Shown one piece after another: positions 50,676 through 59,572 of a stretch of 64,000 nucleotides of DNA. Location of the stretch: positions 8,556,001 to 8,620,000 of the forward strand of contig NZ_CP016279.1 of assembly GCF_001542625.1 (NCBI RefSeq), given 5' to 3'. This DNA is from Streptomyces griseochromogenes (GTDB lineage: Bacteria > Actinomycetota > Actinomycetes > Streptomycetales > Streptomycetaceae). The notes under the pieces are model-generated. The model was not told the DNA's origin and did not search any database. It was given only the letters and a program-made list of their open reading frames with translations. Within the stretch, counting starts at the first letter, position 1. Every line of letters starts with the position of its first letter. Both the position numbers and the translations under genes were made by a program.

Positions 50676-51497
50676 ATGAGCAAGCGGAACACACAGTCGG
50701 CGAAGACGGCGGCCCGGGAGCGGCTGCGCGCGGAGCGCGAGCGGCAGGCCAAGCGTGACAAGGTCAGGCGACAGGTCGTCGTGGCCGCCTCGGTCGTGGG
50801 CGTGCTGGCCGCGGCGGGCGGCATCGGCTACGCCGTCGTCCAGATGAACAAGCCCGGCTACTGGGAGGGTCTGAAGGACGCCAAGGTCGTCGCCCCGGCC
50901 AACACCACGGGCGACAAGGGCACCACGGTCGTCATCGGCAAGGACACGGCCAAGAAGACCCTCAAGGTCTACGAGGACCCGCGCTGCCCGGTCTGCTCCC
51001 AGTTCGAGCAGAGCGTGGGCACGACCGTGAAGAAGGACATCGACGACGGCAAGTTCAAGATCCAGTTCATCGGTGCCACGTTCATCGACAACCACGACAA
51101 CGGCGTGGGATCCAAGAACGCGCTGAGCGCCCTGGGCGCCGCGCTCAACGTCAGCCCCGAGGCCTTCCTGGAGTACAAGCGCGCGCTCTACTCGGCGAAG
51201 TTCCACCCCGATGAGAACACCGACGCGTTCAAGGACGACTCCTACCTCATCAAGGCCGCCGACACCGTGCCCGCGCTGAAGAACAACACGAAGTTCCAGG
51301 ACGCGGTCAAGAAGGGCACCTACGACGCCTGGGCGATGGCCATGTCGAAGACCTTCGACGACGCCGCCAAGGACGGTGTGAGGGGCACCCCGAGCTTCGT
51401 CATGGACGGCAAGAAGCTCACCGTCGGCACCCAGGGCGGCCCGCCCATGTCCCCGGAGGACTTCGACAAGGTGGTGGACGCGGCCCTCAAGGGCTGA
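50676..51497 (+). CDS. Membrane-anchored DsbA-like thioredoxin-fold protein
   Basis: Protein of 273 residues. A Lys/Arg-rich cytoplasmic stretch (1-37), one membrane helix (about 38-57), then an extracytoplasmic DsbA-like domain with YEDPRCPVCSQFE (redox Cys pair near 109-112) and the cis-Pro GTPSFVMDG. The ATG at 50676 has GGAGAT nine bases upstream; earlier ATGs at 50646 and 50661 lack one. Same architecture as the protein at 18.6 kb but only distantly similar; both probably act on exported proteins. Confidence 0.88.
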   Translation: MSKRNTQSAKTAARERLRAERERQAKRDKVRRQVVVAASVVGVLAAAGGIGYAVVQMNKPGYWEGLKDAKVVAPANTTGDKGTTVVIGKDTAKKTLKVYEDPRCPVCSQFEQSVGTTVKKDIDDGKFKIQFIGATFIDNHDNGVGSKNALSALGAALNVSPEAFLEYKRALYSAKFHPDENTDAFKDDSYLIKAADTVPALKNNTKFQDAVKKGTYDAWAMAMSKTFDDAAKDGVRGTPSFVMDGKKLTVGTQGGPPMSPEDFDKVVDAALKG

Positions 51498-51525
51498 TCA
51501 CCCGTCAAAAACTGGCCACCGCGTG

Positions 51526-51560
51526 AAGAGCGGGCGAACTTTCGAAGTTCGCCCGCTCTT
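51526..51560 (+). terminator. Hairpin between the DsbA-like gene and phoD
   Basis: Perfect 16-base arms AAGAGCGGGCGAACTT and complement with loop TCG. It ends 42 bases before phoD, so phoD must have a promoter within or just after it. Confidence 0.8.
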
Positions 51561-51602
51561 ACGCATACCAATCAGTAAAACTGCTCAGTAACCTGATCGG
51601 CC

Positions 51603-53276
51603 GTGACCAGTCGATACAGATCATTTTCGGCCTCCGAGGGCATCAACTCCCTCTCGCCCCGCCGCCGTACGGTCGTCAAGGCCGCGGCGGCGACCGCTGT
51701 TCTGGCCGGCCCGCTCGCCGCCGCCGCCCTTCCCGCGCGTGCCGCCGACCAGGCGCCCGCCTTCCTGCACGGTGTCGCCTCCGGCGATCCCCTGCCCGAC
51801 GGCATCCTGCTGTGGACCCGCGTGACCCCCACCCCGGAGGCGACACCGGGCTCCGGAGTCGGCCCGGACACCGAGGTGAGCTGGGTCGTCGCCAAGGACA
51901 AGGCGTTCAGCAGCATCGTCGCCAAGGGGTCCACCACCGCGAGGGCCGCCTCCGACCACACCGTGAAGGCCGACATACGCGGCCTGGAGCCGGCCACCGA
52001 CTACTGGTTCCGCTTCTCGGCCGGCGGCACCGACTCCCCGGTGGCGCGCACCCGCACCGCGCCGGCGGCGGACGCTTCCGTGTCCGGCCTGCGCTTCGGC
52101 GTGGTCTCCTGCGCCAACTGGGAGGCGGGCTACTTCTCCGCCTACCGCCACCTCGCGGCCCGCAGCGACCTGGACGCCTGGCTGCACCTCGGCGACTACA
52201 TCTACGAGTACAAGTCCGGTGAGTACGGGACCCGGGGCAAGGTCGTGCGCCCGCACGCCCCGGCGAACGAGATCATCACCCTCACCGACTACCGGATCCG
52301 GCACGCGAAGACCAAGACCGACCCCGACCTTCAGGCGCTGCACCTGAAGGCGCCGGTCATCGCGATCTGGGACGACCACGAGTTCGCCGACAACTCCTGG
52401 TCGGGCGGCGCGGTCAACCACACCGAGGGCGCCGAGGGCACCTGGACGGCCCGCCAGGCCGCCGCCAAGCAGGCCTACTTCGAGTGGATGCCGGTCCGCC
52501 CCGCGATCGCCGGCACCACCTACCGGCGGCTGCGCTTCGGCAAGCTCGCCGACCTGTCCCTGCTGGACCTGCGCTCCTTCCGCTCGCAGCAGGCCTCCGC
52601 GGCCAGCGGCTCGGTGGACGACCCGAACCGTACGATCACCGGACGCGCCCAGCTCGACTGGCTGAAGGCGGGGCTGAAGGCCTCCGACACCAAGTGGCGG
52701 CTGGTCGGCAACTCGGTGATGATCTCGCCGTTCGTGGTCGGCTCCCTCACCGCCGACCTGTTCAAGCCGCTCGCCAAGCTCCTCGGCCTGCCCCAGGACG
52801 GCATCGGCGTCAACACCGACCAGTGGGACGGCTACACCGACGACCGCCGCGAGCTGCTGGACCACCTGCGCTCCAACGCCATCGGCAACACCGTCTTCCT
52901 GACCGGTGACATCCACATGGCGTGGGCCAACGACGTGCCGGTGGACGCGGGAACCTACCCGCTGTCGGCCTCGGCGGCGACCGAGTTCGTGGTGACCTCG
53001 GTGACCTCCGACAACCTCGACGACATCGTGAAGGTCCCCGAGGGCACCGTCTCCGCGGTCGCCTCGCCGGTCATCAGAGCCGCCAACCGGCACGTCCACT
53101 GGGTGGACACCGACCGCCACGGCTACGGCGTCCTGGACATCACCGCCGACCGCACGCAGATGGACTACTACGTCCTGTCCGACCGCACGGACCCGAACGC
53201 GACCTCCAGCTGGGAGCGTTCGTACCGCACCCGCAGCGGCACGCAGAAGATCGAGCGCACCTACGACCCGGTGTAA
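51603..53276 (+). CDS. phoD: PhoD-type alkaline phosphatase/phosphodiesterase
   Basis: Secreted enzyme of 557 residues. A twin-arginine signal peptide ([21 protein letters not shown], likely cut after ARA near residue 48) is followed by the PhoD N-terminal beta domain ([21 protein letters not shown]) and the metallophosphatase core with [36 protein letters not shown] and LTGDIHMAW, the ligands for Fe and Ca. It releases phosphate from phosphodiesters and teichoic acids during phosphate starvation. The GTG start has no strong ribosome-binding site. A PhoP box is expected from relatives but I could not see a convincing one. Confidence 0.95.
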   Translation: MTSRYRSFSASEGINSLSPRRRTVVKAAAATAVLAGPLAAAALPARAADQAPAFLHGVASGDPLPDGILLWTRVTPTPEATPGSGVGPDTEVSWVVAKDKAFSSIVAKGSTTARAASDHTVKADIRGLEPATDYWFRFSAGGTDSPVARTRTAPAADASVSGLRFGVVSCANWEAGYFSAYRHLAARSDLDAWLHLGDYIYEYKSGEYGTRGKVVRPHAPANEIITLTDYRIRHAKTKTDPDLQALHLKAPVIAIWDDHEFADNSWSGGAVNHTEGAEGTWTARQAAAKQAYFEWMPVRPAIAGTTYRRLRFGKLADLSLLDLRSFRSQQASAASGSVDDPNRTITGRAQLDWLKAGLKASDTKWRLVGNSVMISPFVVGSLTADLFKPLAKLLGLPQDGIGVNTDQWDGYTDDRRELLDHLRSNAIGNTVFLTGDIHMAWANDVPVDAGTYPLSASAATEFVVTSVTSDNLDDIVKVPEGTVSAVASPVIRAANRHVHWVDTDRHGYGVLDITADRTQMDYYVLSDRTDPNATSSWERSYRTRSGTQKIERTYDPV

Positions 53277-53301
53277 CCGCGCGAAGCCGACCGGGCCGTC
53301 C

Positions 53302-53880
53302 CTACGCGGCCCGCAGGTCGTCGAGGAAGCCGAGCGCCACCCGCCAGGTGGCCTCGGCGGCCTCCCGGTCGTAGTCAGGCAGCCCGGGGTCGGTGTAGAG
53401 GTGGCCGGCTCCCGCGTACCGGTAGACCTCCACATCGGCGCCGGCCCGGCCCATCTGGAGATACCAGGCGCTCAGCCAGTCGTCCGTCTCGAACGGGTCG
53501 GGCTCGGCCACGTGCAGCTGCACCGGCAGCTCGTCCGCGTACGCGCCCGGCGCGATGTCCGACGTGCCGTGCAGAAGCAGCAGCCCGCGCGCCCTGTCGT
53601 CGCCGAGGGCGAGGGTCTGCGCGATGGAGGCGCCGAGCGAGAACCCCGCGTACACGAGCCCCCGCTCCGAGTACGGAGCCGCCGCCAGCACGGCCCGCTT
53701 CAGCAACTCCTCCTTGCCGATCTCCTCCTTGAACCCCATGCCCTCCTCGACCGTGTCGAAGGTGCGCCCCTCGAAGAGGTCCGGGGTCCACACCTCGTGG
53801 CCCGCCGCGCCCAGCCGTTCCGCGGCGTCGCGGACCGCGGGCCTGAGCCCGTAGGTCGAGTGAAAGAGCATGATGTTCAT
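53302..53880 (-). CDS. Dienelactone-hydrolase-family alpha/beta hydrolase
   Basis: Protein of 192 residues starting at ATG 53880 (MNIMLFHSTYGLRPAV); longer in-frame starts only add low-complexity sequence. The nucleophile motif is AGFSLGAS, with Ser in place of the Cys of classical dienelactone hydrolase, and the charge relay is completed by Asp/Glu in LHVAEPDPFE and His in AGAGHLYTDPGLPDYD. Probably an esterase of unknown substrate. Confidence 0.88.
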   Translation of the reverse strand: MNIMLFHSTYGLRPAVRDAAERLGAAGHEVWTPDLFEGRTFDTVEEGMGFKEEIGKEELLKRAVLAAAPYSERGLVYAGFSLGASIAQTLALGDDRARGLLLLHGTSDIAPGAYADELPVQLHVAEPDPFETDDWLSAWYLQMGRAGADVEVYRYAGAGHLYTDPGLPDYDREAAEATWRVALGFLDDLRAA

Positions 53881-54063
53881 GAGGCCATGGTGCCAGCCGG
53901 GTACGACAACGCCGTACCGCGAACGTCCCGGCAAGGCCGGCGAACGGGGCCCGGGGCTCGCGTCGGCACCACGGAAAGCCGCCGGCGGCGAAAGGATCCC
54001 CACGGCAGACGCCGGCCTCTCAGCCCCCTGGAAGCGGGCGGGCGCGGGCGGGAAGGCCACGGG

Positions 54064-55650
54064 TCAGAGCAGGCTGCGCGCGTCGAGATGCCTCAGCACC
54101 CGGTCCACGATCTCCGGATCCGCCCCCGGCTCGCTCCGCGCCGCCAGCACCTCGTGCCGCGCCGCGCTCAGCATCTCCCCCTGGATCCGCCGCACCCTCT
54201 TCAGCCGCTTGGCCCGCTGGTGCTGCGCTTCGCGCCGCTCCTCCTCCCCCATGTCCGGGCTGATCCGGATCCCGATGTCGAAGGCCCGCCGCAGCATCTG
54301 CTCGGACAGCTCCTCCGGGAGCTCCTCCACCTGCTCGATCTCCCGCAGCCTGCGCTTGGCCGCCCTCGCCGCCCGTACGGCCAGTTCCTTCTCGAAGTCC
54401 TTCTCCCGCTCGGAGTCGGCCCGCACCCCGAGCCGCTTCACCAGCCAGGGCAGCGTCAGCCCCTGCAGCACCAGCGTGGCGACAATCACTCCGAAGGCGA
54501 TGAAGACCAGCTCGTCCCGGTCGGGAAAGGGGGACCCGTCGCGGGTCCTGAGGGGGATGGCGAGCGCCAGCGCCACCGAGGCCACCCCGCGCATCCCGGA
54601 CCACCACATCACGACGGTCTCCCGCCAGCTCATCGGGATCTCCTCGTCGTAGTCCCGCCAGGCGTGCAGCCGTTTGGTCAGCCAGGTCGCCGGCATCAGC
54701 CACACCAGCCGGACGACGACCACGACCCCCGTGACGGCCGCCGCCCAGCCGATCAGCTCGCCCCAGCGCCCGGTCGCCGTCCGGATCGCGTTGTGCAGTT
54801 CGAGGCCGATCAGCCCGAAGGCGACACCGGTGACGAGTGTGTCGATGATGTCCCAGAAGGCGTACCCGGCCAGCCGGGTCATCACGGCGTCGGCGTCCAG
54901 GGCGTACTCGGCGAGGAACAGGGCCGTGGTGAGCACGGCGAGCACCCCCGACCCGTGCAGCTGCTCCGCGAGCACATAGGAGGCGTACGGCACCAGCAGG
55001 GTCAGCCCGATCTGCAGGGTCGCGTCGCCGAGCAGGTCCATCAGTCTGTTCGCGCCCCAGCCGAGCGCCAGCCCGACGACGACCGCGACCACGGCGGACA
55101 GCACCAGGTCCAGGCCGGCCCGCCAGACCGAGAACCGACCGCTGACGACCGCGGCGATCGCGACGTGGTACAGCACGATGGCCGTGACGTCGTTGAAGAG
55201 CCCCTCGCCCTCCAGGATCGACACCAGCCGGCGGGGCAGTCCGAGCTGCCCGGCGACGGCGGTCGCGGCGACCGGGTCCGGCGGGGCGATCAGGGCGCCG
55301 AGCGCCACGGCGGCGGCGAGCGGCAGCCCCGGCACGATCGCGTTGGCGACGTACGCCACGCACACCGTCGTGACGAACACGAGGGCGACGGCCAGCAGGA
55401 AGATCGGGCGCTTGTTGGCCGCGAACTGCCGCCACGAGGTCCGCCGTACGGCGGCGTAGAGCAGCGGCGGCAGCAGCGCGGGCAGGATCAGCTCGGGCGG
55501 GATGTCCACGTCGGGAACGAAGTCGGCGACCGCCAGGATCCCGCCGAAGAGGGTCATCAGCACCGGTGCCGGCAGCCCCAGCCGGTCCCCCACCGGCACG
55601 CTCACCAGCGCCCCGAGCAGCAGCACGAACAACAGGACCGGCTGATCCAC
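54064..55650 (-). CDS. Na+/H+ antiporter (CPA1 family)
   Basis: Membrane protein of 528 residues with about twelve helices. The ion-binding Asp pair region is present: ALGALIAPPDPVAATAVAGQLG and LEGEGLFNDVTAIVLYHVA. ETVVMWWSGMRGVASVALALAIP is another CPA1 hallmark. A 110-residue cytoplasmic tail rich in Arg and Glu (REKDFEKELAVRAARAAKRRLREIEQVEELPEE) is predicted to form a helix or coiled coil. It should exchange Na+ or K+ for protons in pH and salt homeostasis. Confidence 0.92.
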   Translation of the reverse strand: MDQPVLLFVLLLGALVSVPVGDRLGLPAPVLMTLFGGILAVADFVPDVDIPPELILPALLPPLLYAAVRRTSWRQFAANKRPIFLLAVALVFVTTVCVAYVANAIVPGLPLAAAVALGALIAPPDPVAATAVAGQLGLPRRLVSILEGEGLFNDVTAIVLYHVAIAAVVSGRFSVWRAGLDLVLSAVVAVVVGLALGWGANRLMDLLGDATLQIGLTLLVPYASYVLAEQLHGSGVLAVLTTALFLAEYALDADAVMTRLAGYAFWDIIDTLVTGVAFGLIGLELHNAIRTATGRWGELIGWAAAVTGVVVVVRLVWLMPATWLTKRLHAWRDYDEEIPMSWRETVVMWWSGMRGVASVALALAIPLRTRDGSPFPDRDELVFIAFGVIVATLVLQGLTLPWLVKRLGVRADSEREKDFEKELAVRAARAAKRRLREIEQVEELPEELSEQMLRRAFDIGIRISPDMGEEERREAQHQRAKRLKRVRRIQGEMLSAARHEVLAARSEPGADPEIVDRVLRHLDARSLL

Positions 55651-55698
55651 GGCGAGCGCTCCGGAACTCGACGATTCACATGGCAGGCCTCAAGACTG

Positions 55699-56166
55699 CT
55701 ACAGAGCGCGCCGCATCGCCCGGTGTGGAATGCCGGCGTCCGGGAACTCCGGGCCGTACGCCTCGTAGCCCAGGCGCTCGTAGAAACCCAGGGCCCGGGT
55801 CTGCGCGTGCAGGTCCACCGCGGCCAGGCCACGCGCGCGTGCCGCGTCCTCGATGGCCCGTACCAGGGCCACGCCGACGCCCAGCCCACGCGCCCGACGG
55901 GTCACGGCGAGCCGCCCCAGGGAACCCACGGAGGCGTCCTGGCCGGTCTTCTTCATGGCCGCCTCGCCGTGCAGCAGACGCCCGGTGCCGAGCGGCACAC
56001 CGTCCTCGCGGACCGCCAGCAGGTGCACGGCGACGGCGTCGTACGCGTCGTACTCGATGTCCTGCGGGACGCCCTGCTCGACTACGAAGACGTCCTTGCG
56101 CACCGCGAAGCAGGCCTCACGGTCGGCGGGGTCCTCGGCGGTCCGGACGGTGTACGGCGTGCTCAC
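55699..56166 (-). CDS. GNAT-family N-acetyltransferase
   Basis: Protein of 155 residues. [28 protein letters not shown] and the acetyl-CoA loop [31 protein letters not shown], followed by [15 protein letters not shown], are typical of the ElaA-like GNAT group. Its GTG start overlaps the rluD stop (GTGA). The acceptor is unknown. Confidence 0.9.
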   Translation of the reverse strand: MSTPYTVRTAEDPADREACFAVRKDVFVVEQGVPQDIEYDAYDAVAVHLLAVREDGVPLGTGRLLHGEAAMKKTGQDASVGSLGRLAVTRRARGLGVGVALVRAIEDAARARGLAAVDLHAQTRALGFYERLGYEAYGPEFPDAGIPHRAMRRAL

Positions 56167-57107
56167 GCGTATGTCTCTTCGCGCACCTGGTCGAGGGCCG
56201 TCTGCAGGTCCTCCGGGTAGTCGCACGCGAACTCCACCCACCGGCCGTCCCCGGGGTGCTCGAAGCCGAGCCGTACGGCGTGCAGCCACTGCCGGGTCAG
56301 GCGCAGCCGCTTGGCGAGGGTGGGGTCGGCGCCGTAGGTCAGGTCGCCGACGCAGGGGTGGCGGTGGGCGGACATGTGGACGCGGATCTGGTGGGTGCGG
56401 CCGGTCTCCAGCTTCACGTCCAGCAGGGAGGCGGCGCGGAAGGCCTCGATGAGGTCGTAGTGGGTCACCGAGGGCTTGCCGTCGGCCGTGACCGCCCACT
56501 TGTAGTCGTGGTTCGGGTGGCGGCCGATGGGCGCGTCGATGGTGCCGCTCGTCGGGTCCGGGTGGCCCTGGACAAGGGTGTGGTAGCGCTTGTCGACCGT
56601 GCGCTCCTTGAACTGGCGCTTGAGCGACGTGTACGCGTACTCGGACTTGGCGACCACCATCAGGCCCGAGGTGCCGACGTCGAGGCGGTGCACGATGCCC
56701 TGGCGCTCGGCGGCGCCGGAGGTGGAGATCCGGTACCCGGCGGCCGCGAGACCGCCGATGACGGTCGTGCCGGACCAGCCCGGCGAGGGGTGCGCGGCCA
56801 CACCGACCGGCTTGACGATGACGACCACGTCCTCGTCGTCGTGCACGATCTCCATGCCCTCGACCGGCTCGGCCACGACCTGCACGGGGGCGGGCGCCCC
56901 CGGCATCTCGACCTCGAGCCAGGCACCGCCGCGCACCCGCTCGGACTTGCCGACCACCGTGCCGTCGACCTGCACCTTGCCTGCCGCGGCCAGCTCGGCC
57001 GCCTTCGTACGGGAGAAGCCGAACATGCGGGAGATGGCGGCGTCGACGCGCTCGCCCTCCAGGCCGTCGGGCACGGGCAGGGTACGGATCTCGGGAATCG
57101 TGCTCAC
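56163..57107 (-). CDS. rluD: 23S rRNA pseudouridine synthase, RluD type
   Basis: Protein of 314 residues. An S4 RNA-binding domain ([31 protein letters not shown], about 19-60) precedes the catalytic domain with [19 protein letters not shown], where Asp143 is the nucleophile, and [21 protein letters not shown]. It modifies helix 69 uridines of 23S rRNA in relatives. It is downstream of lspA in one operon, as in many bacteria. Confidence 0.94.
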   Translation of the reverse strand: MSTIPEIRTLPVPDGLEGERVDAAISRMFGFSRTKAAELAAAGKVQVDGTVVGKSERVRGGAWLEVEMPGAPAPVQVVAEPVEGMEIVHDDEDVVVIVKPVGVAAHPSPGWSGTTVIGGLAAAGYRISTSGAAERQGIVHRLDVGTSGLMVVAKSEYAYTSLKRQFKERTVDKRYHTLVQGHPDPTSGTIDAPIGRHPNHDYKWAVTADGKPSVTHYDLIEAFRAASLLDVKLETGRTHQIRVHMSAHRHPCVGDLTYGADPTLAKRLRLTRQWLHAVRLGFEHPGDGRWVEFACDYPEDLQTALDQVREETYA

Positions 57108-57159
57108 CCGTCGAGTATGCCGGACGGGTCCGACAACCTCGTACGAGAGTCCCGCGGCC

Positions 57160-57777
57160 TCAGTCCTTGTGGACGGTGCCGTCGGGGTCCAGACCGCGGA
57201 AGGACAGCAGCACGATCAGGATGCCGCCGCACACGATCGCCGAGTCGGCCAGGTTGAACACCGCGAAGCCCTTGGGCGCGATGAAGTCCACGACCTCGCC
57301 CTCGAAGATCCCGGGCGCACGGAAGATCCGGTCGGTGAGGTTGCCGAGCGCGCCGCCGAGCAGCAGGCCGAGCGCGACCGCCCAGGGAAAGCTGTAGAGC
57401 TTGCGGGCCAGCCGGATGATCACCACGATCACGGCGGCCGCGATCAGCGTGAAGATGATCGTGAAGGCCGCGCCGAAACCGAAGGCCGCGCCCGGGTTGC
57501 GGATGGCGTGCAGCTCCAGCAGGTCCCCGACCACCTCGATCGGCGCGTGGTGCTCCAGCTTCGCGACCACGAGCATCTTGCTGATCAGGTCGAGGGCGTA
57601 GGCGAACGCGGCCACCACGAACAGCACGGCGATCCGTCGCCCGCGGCCGGTCCGCTGCCGCGCCGGCGCCTCCTGCGCGCCCGCGCCGGACCCGGCGGGC
57701 GCTCCGGCCGCCGCCGTCCGCTCGCCGCCGTCGTCCGGGGTGTCCGGCATACCGATGATGCGCTCCGCCTCTGCCAC
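57160..57777 (-). CDS. lspA: Lipoprotein signal peptidase (signal peptidase II)
   Basis: Membrane aspartic protease of 205 residues that removes the signal peptide after Lgt has modified the lipobox Cys. Catalytic aspartates are Asp149 in GNLTDRIF and Asp178 in FNLADSAI. Four membrane helices; the first 47 residues are a variable, Ala/Pro-rich extension. RNPGAAFGF is the substrate-channel motif. Followed by rluD 52 bases downstream. Confidence 0.95.
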   Translation of the reverse strand: MAEAERIIGMPDTPDDGGERTAAAGAPAGSGAGAQEAPARQRTGRGRRIAVLFVVAAFAYALDLISKMLVVAKLEHHAPIEVVGDLLELHAIRNPGAAFGFGAAFTIIFTLIAAAVIVVIIRLARKLYSFPWAVALGLLLGGALGNLTDRIFRAPGIFEGEVVDFIAPKGFAVFNLADSAIVCGGILIVLLSFRGLDPDGTVHKD

Positions 57778-57844
57778 GTGAGTCCCTCAACCTAGGTGCC
57801 TGCCTCGGCACGAGACTACGGCACGCTCCGGCGGCCCCCCGTGC

Positions 57845-58966
57845 TCAGGAGCGGCGTTCCTGCTTCTGCTTGCACTCCACGCACAGGGTGGCCCTCGGGA
57901 ACGCCTGCATGCGGGCCTTGCCGATGGGGTTGCCGCAGTTCTCGCACAGACCGTAGGTGCCCGCGTCGAGCCGCTCCAGGGCGCGCTCGGTCTGGATCAG
58001 CATCTCGCGCGCGTTGGCGGCCAGTGCCATCTCGTGCTCGCGCGTGATGTTCTTGGTCCCGGTGTCGGCCTGGTCGTCGCCGGCGCCGTCCCCGGAGTCC
58101 CGCATCAGTCCCACCAGGGACTCCTCGGAGGAGCTGATCTCGGTCTTCAGCCGCAGCGCCTCGGCCGTCAGCTCCGCACGGGCTTCGGCGACCTCTTCCG
58201 GGGTCCAGGGGTCCTCACCGGGGCGCACCGCCAGCTCGCCGGGCTCCGCCGCGGCGATCCGCGCCTTGGGTACGGCGGTCTGCTCCGCCGTGGCCGTGCC
58301 AGGAGTCTTCTTCGCAACCACTGTCGTGGCTCCCGTCTGCTTCGCGGCCCGCGCCGCGCCCGCTTTCTTGGCCGTGCTCTTCTCGGCCGCCCCCGTGGAG
58401 ACGTCCCCGGCGGCCGTGCTCCTCGCGCCGGTCTTCTTGCCGCCCTCCGTCGCCTTCACGGCCGTCCCCTCGGCGGTGGTCTTCTTCGCGGCCGCCGCCT
58501 TCACGGCCGTCTTCCCCGCACCCGCCTTCTTCGTGCTCGCCTTCTTCGTGCTCGCCTTCGTGGCCGCCGCGGCAGCCGTCCCCTTCGCGCCGGCCTTCTG
58601 TCCGGCCGTCCTCGAAGCGGTCGTCTTCGCGGCGGCTGCCTTCTTGGCCGTCGCCTTCTTCGCCACGGCCGCCTTCGTGACCGGCGCCTGCTCGGCCGAT
58701 GCCTTTTCGACCGGCGCCTTCTCGGCGGTGTGCTTGTTGCCCGAGTCCTTCTTCCCGGCCTCCGCCGCGGTACCCGGTTTCCGCCCGCCCTCCTCGTCCA
58801 CGACCACCTTGTCCACAGCCGTCACCTTCTTCACGGCAGCGTGCGCGTTCTTCTTGCCGCCGGCCTTCCCGGCCTCGCCACCGGAGGCAGCCGTACCGCC
58901 GGAGACGGCCGCGCCCCGGGTGCGACCGGTCGCCGGCTGCTGTACGACGGTCTTTTTCGCCACCAT
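57845..58966 (-). CDS. DksA/TraR zinc-finger protein with a long Lys/Ala-rich N-terminal tail
   Basis: Protein of 373 residues. Residues 1-245 consist of Ala, Lys, Thr and Gly with repeats such as KKATAKKAAAAKTTA and STKKASTKKAGAGK, like histone-H1-type tails. The last 125 residues are a DksA-like domain: a coiled-coil hairpin (EVAEARAELTAEALRLKTEI) with an acidic tip GDDQAD, and the C4 zinc finger CENCGNPIGKARMQAFPRATLCVECK. Such proteins enter the RNA polymerase secondary channel. The tail could bind DNA or nascent RNA. ATG 58966 follows GAAGGGG. The frame stays open further upstream, but only opposite ileS and not as protein-like sequence. Confidence 0.88.
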   Translation of the reverse strand: MVAKKTVVQQPATGRTRGAAVSGGTAASGGEAGKAGGKKNAHAAVKKVTAVDKVVVDEEGGRKPGTAAEAGKKDSGNKHTAEKAPVEKASAEQAPVTKAAVAKKATAKKAAAAKTTASRTAGQKAGAKGTAAAAATKASTKKASTKKAGAGKTAVKAAAAKKTTAEGTAVKATEGGKKTGARSTAAGDVSTGAAEKSTAKKAGAARAAKQTGATTVVAKKTPGTATAEQTAVPKARIAAAEPGELAVRPGEDPWTPEEVAEARAELTAEALRLKTEISSSEESLVGLMRDSGDGAGDDQADTGTKNITREHEMALAANAREMLIQTERALERLDAGTYGLCENCGNPIGKARMQAFPRATLCVECKQKQERRS

Positions 58967-59265
58967 GGCCGCGGCCCCTTCACATATTGTGATCTTGCTC
59001 GCGAATCGTGCTGGGACGATAAATCGACTTGAGTCCTCCGGCAACGGGGCACGCCGCCCGATTCGCCTGCCCCGCGCCCCCCGCGCGGCGGACCTGCATG
59101 CGTTGTGCCCAGCTCCCCGCCGGGTAATCCGCCGGGCCGGGCGTCGCCCAAGGTGAGCGGCCGCGACCTCGCCATTCGGGTCACACGTCTCCTGGCCCCG
59201 CCGGCCGCCCGCCCGCCGGAGAAAAGCGGTCGGCCGGTGTCCGCGCGGAGCCGTACACTGGGCGG
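58967..59265. other. Divergent promoter region of the DksA-like gene and ileS
   Basis: About 300 bases without a gene. For ileS a -10-like TACACT is at 59254-59259, giving transcription just before the T-box; no clear -35 is seen. The part next to the DksA-like gene is AT-rich (CACATATTGTGATC at 58982-58995). Confidence 0.5.
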
Positions 59266-59562
59266 AGCGAAAAGCGTGGATGGGGACGAGTAGCGGCGTA
59301 CGCAGCCCAGAGCGACCCGGGGACGGTGTGAGCCCGGGGGCGAGCGCGACGTGAAGATCACCCCGGAGCCGCCGGAAGAACGCCGTGGAGTACCCACCGC
59401 GGCGAGTAGAACCGGCATCGCGACCCCAATGAGGGGGCTCACCGGCGCGTACGGCGCGGCGGAGGGCCAAGGAGGGTGGTACCGCGGGAGCGCGCCGCAC
59501 ACGGCGTAGACAGGATCGAAGGCTCTCGTCCCTCCGACGGAAGGCAGCAAGTCCGTTGGAGG
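59266..59562 (+). promoter_or_regulatory. T-box riboswitch (translational type) for ileS
   Basis: The leader carries the invariant T-box sequence AGGGTGGTACCGCGG at 59473-59487, which pairs with the tRNA acceptor end, and an upstream Stem I region with a plausible Ile specifier ATC at 59357-59359 (in GTGAAGATCACC). There is no terminator with a U-run; instead CCTCCGACGG (59531-59540) can pair with CCGTTGGAGG (59553-59562), hiding the GGAGG ribosome-binding site 10 bases before the ileS ATG. This is the arrangement known from actinobacterial ileS leaders: uncharged tRNA-Ile frees the ribosome-binding site. The specifier position is inferred. Confidence 0.92.
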
Positions 59563-59572
59563 ATGCTCGCAG

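Noticed and set aside
51561..51602. PhoP box upstream of phoD
   Set aside because: Expected from knowledge of related strains, but no convincing direct repeats of the GTTCA type were found in the short gap after the terminator.
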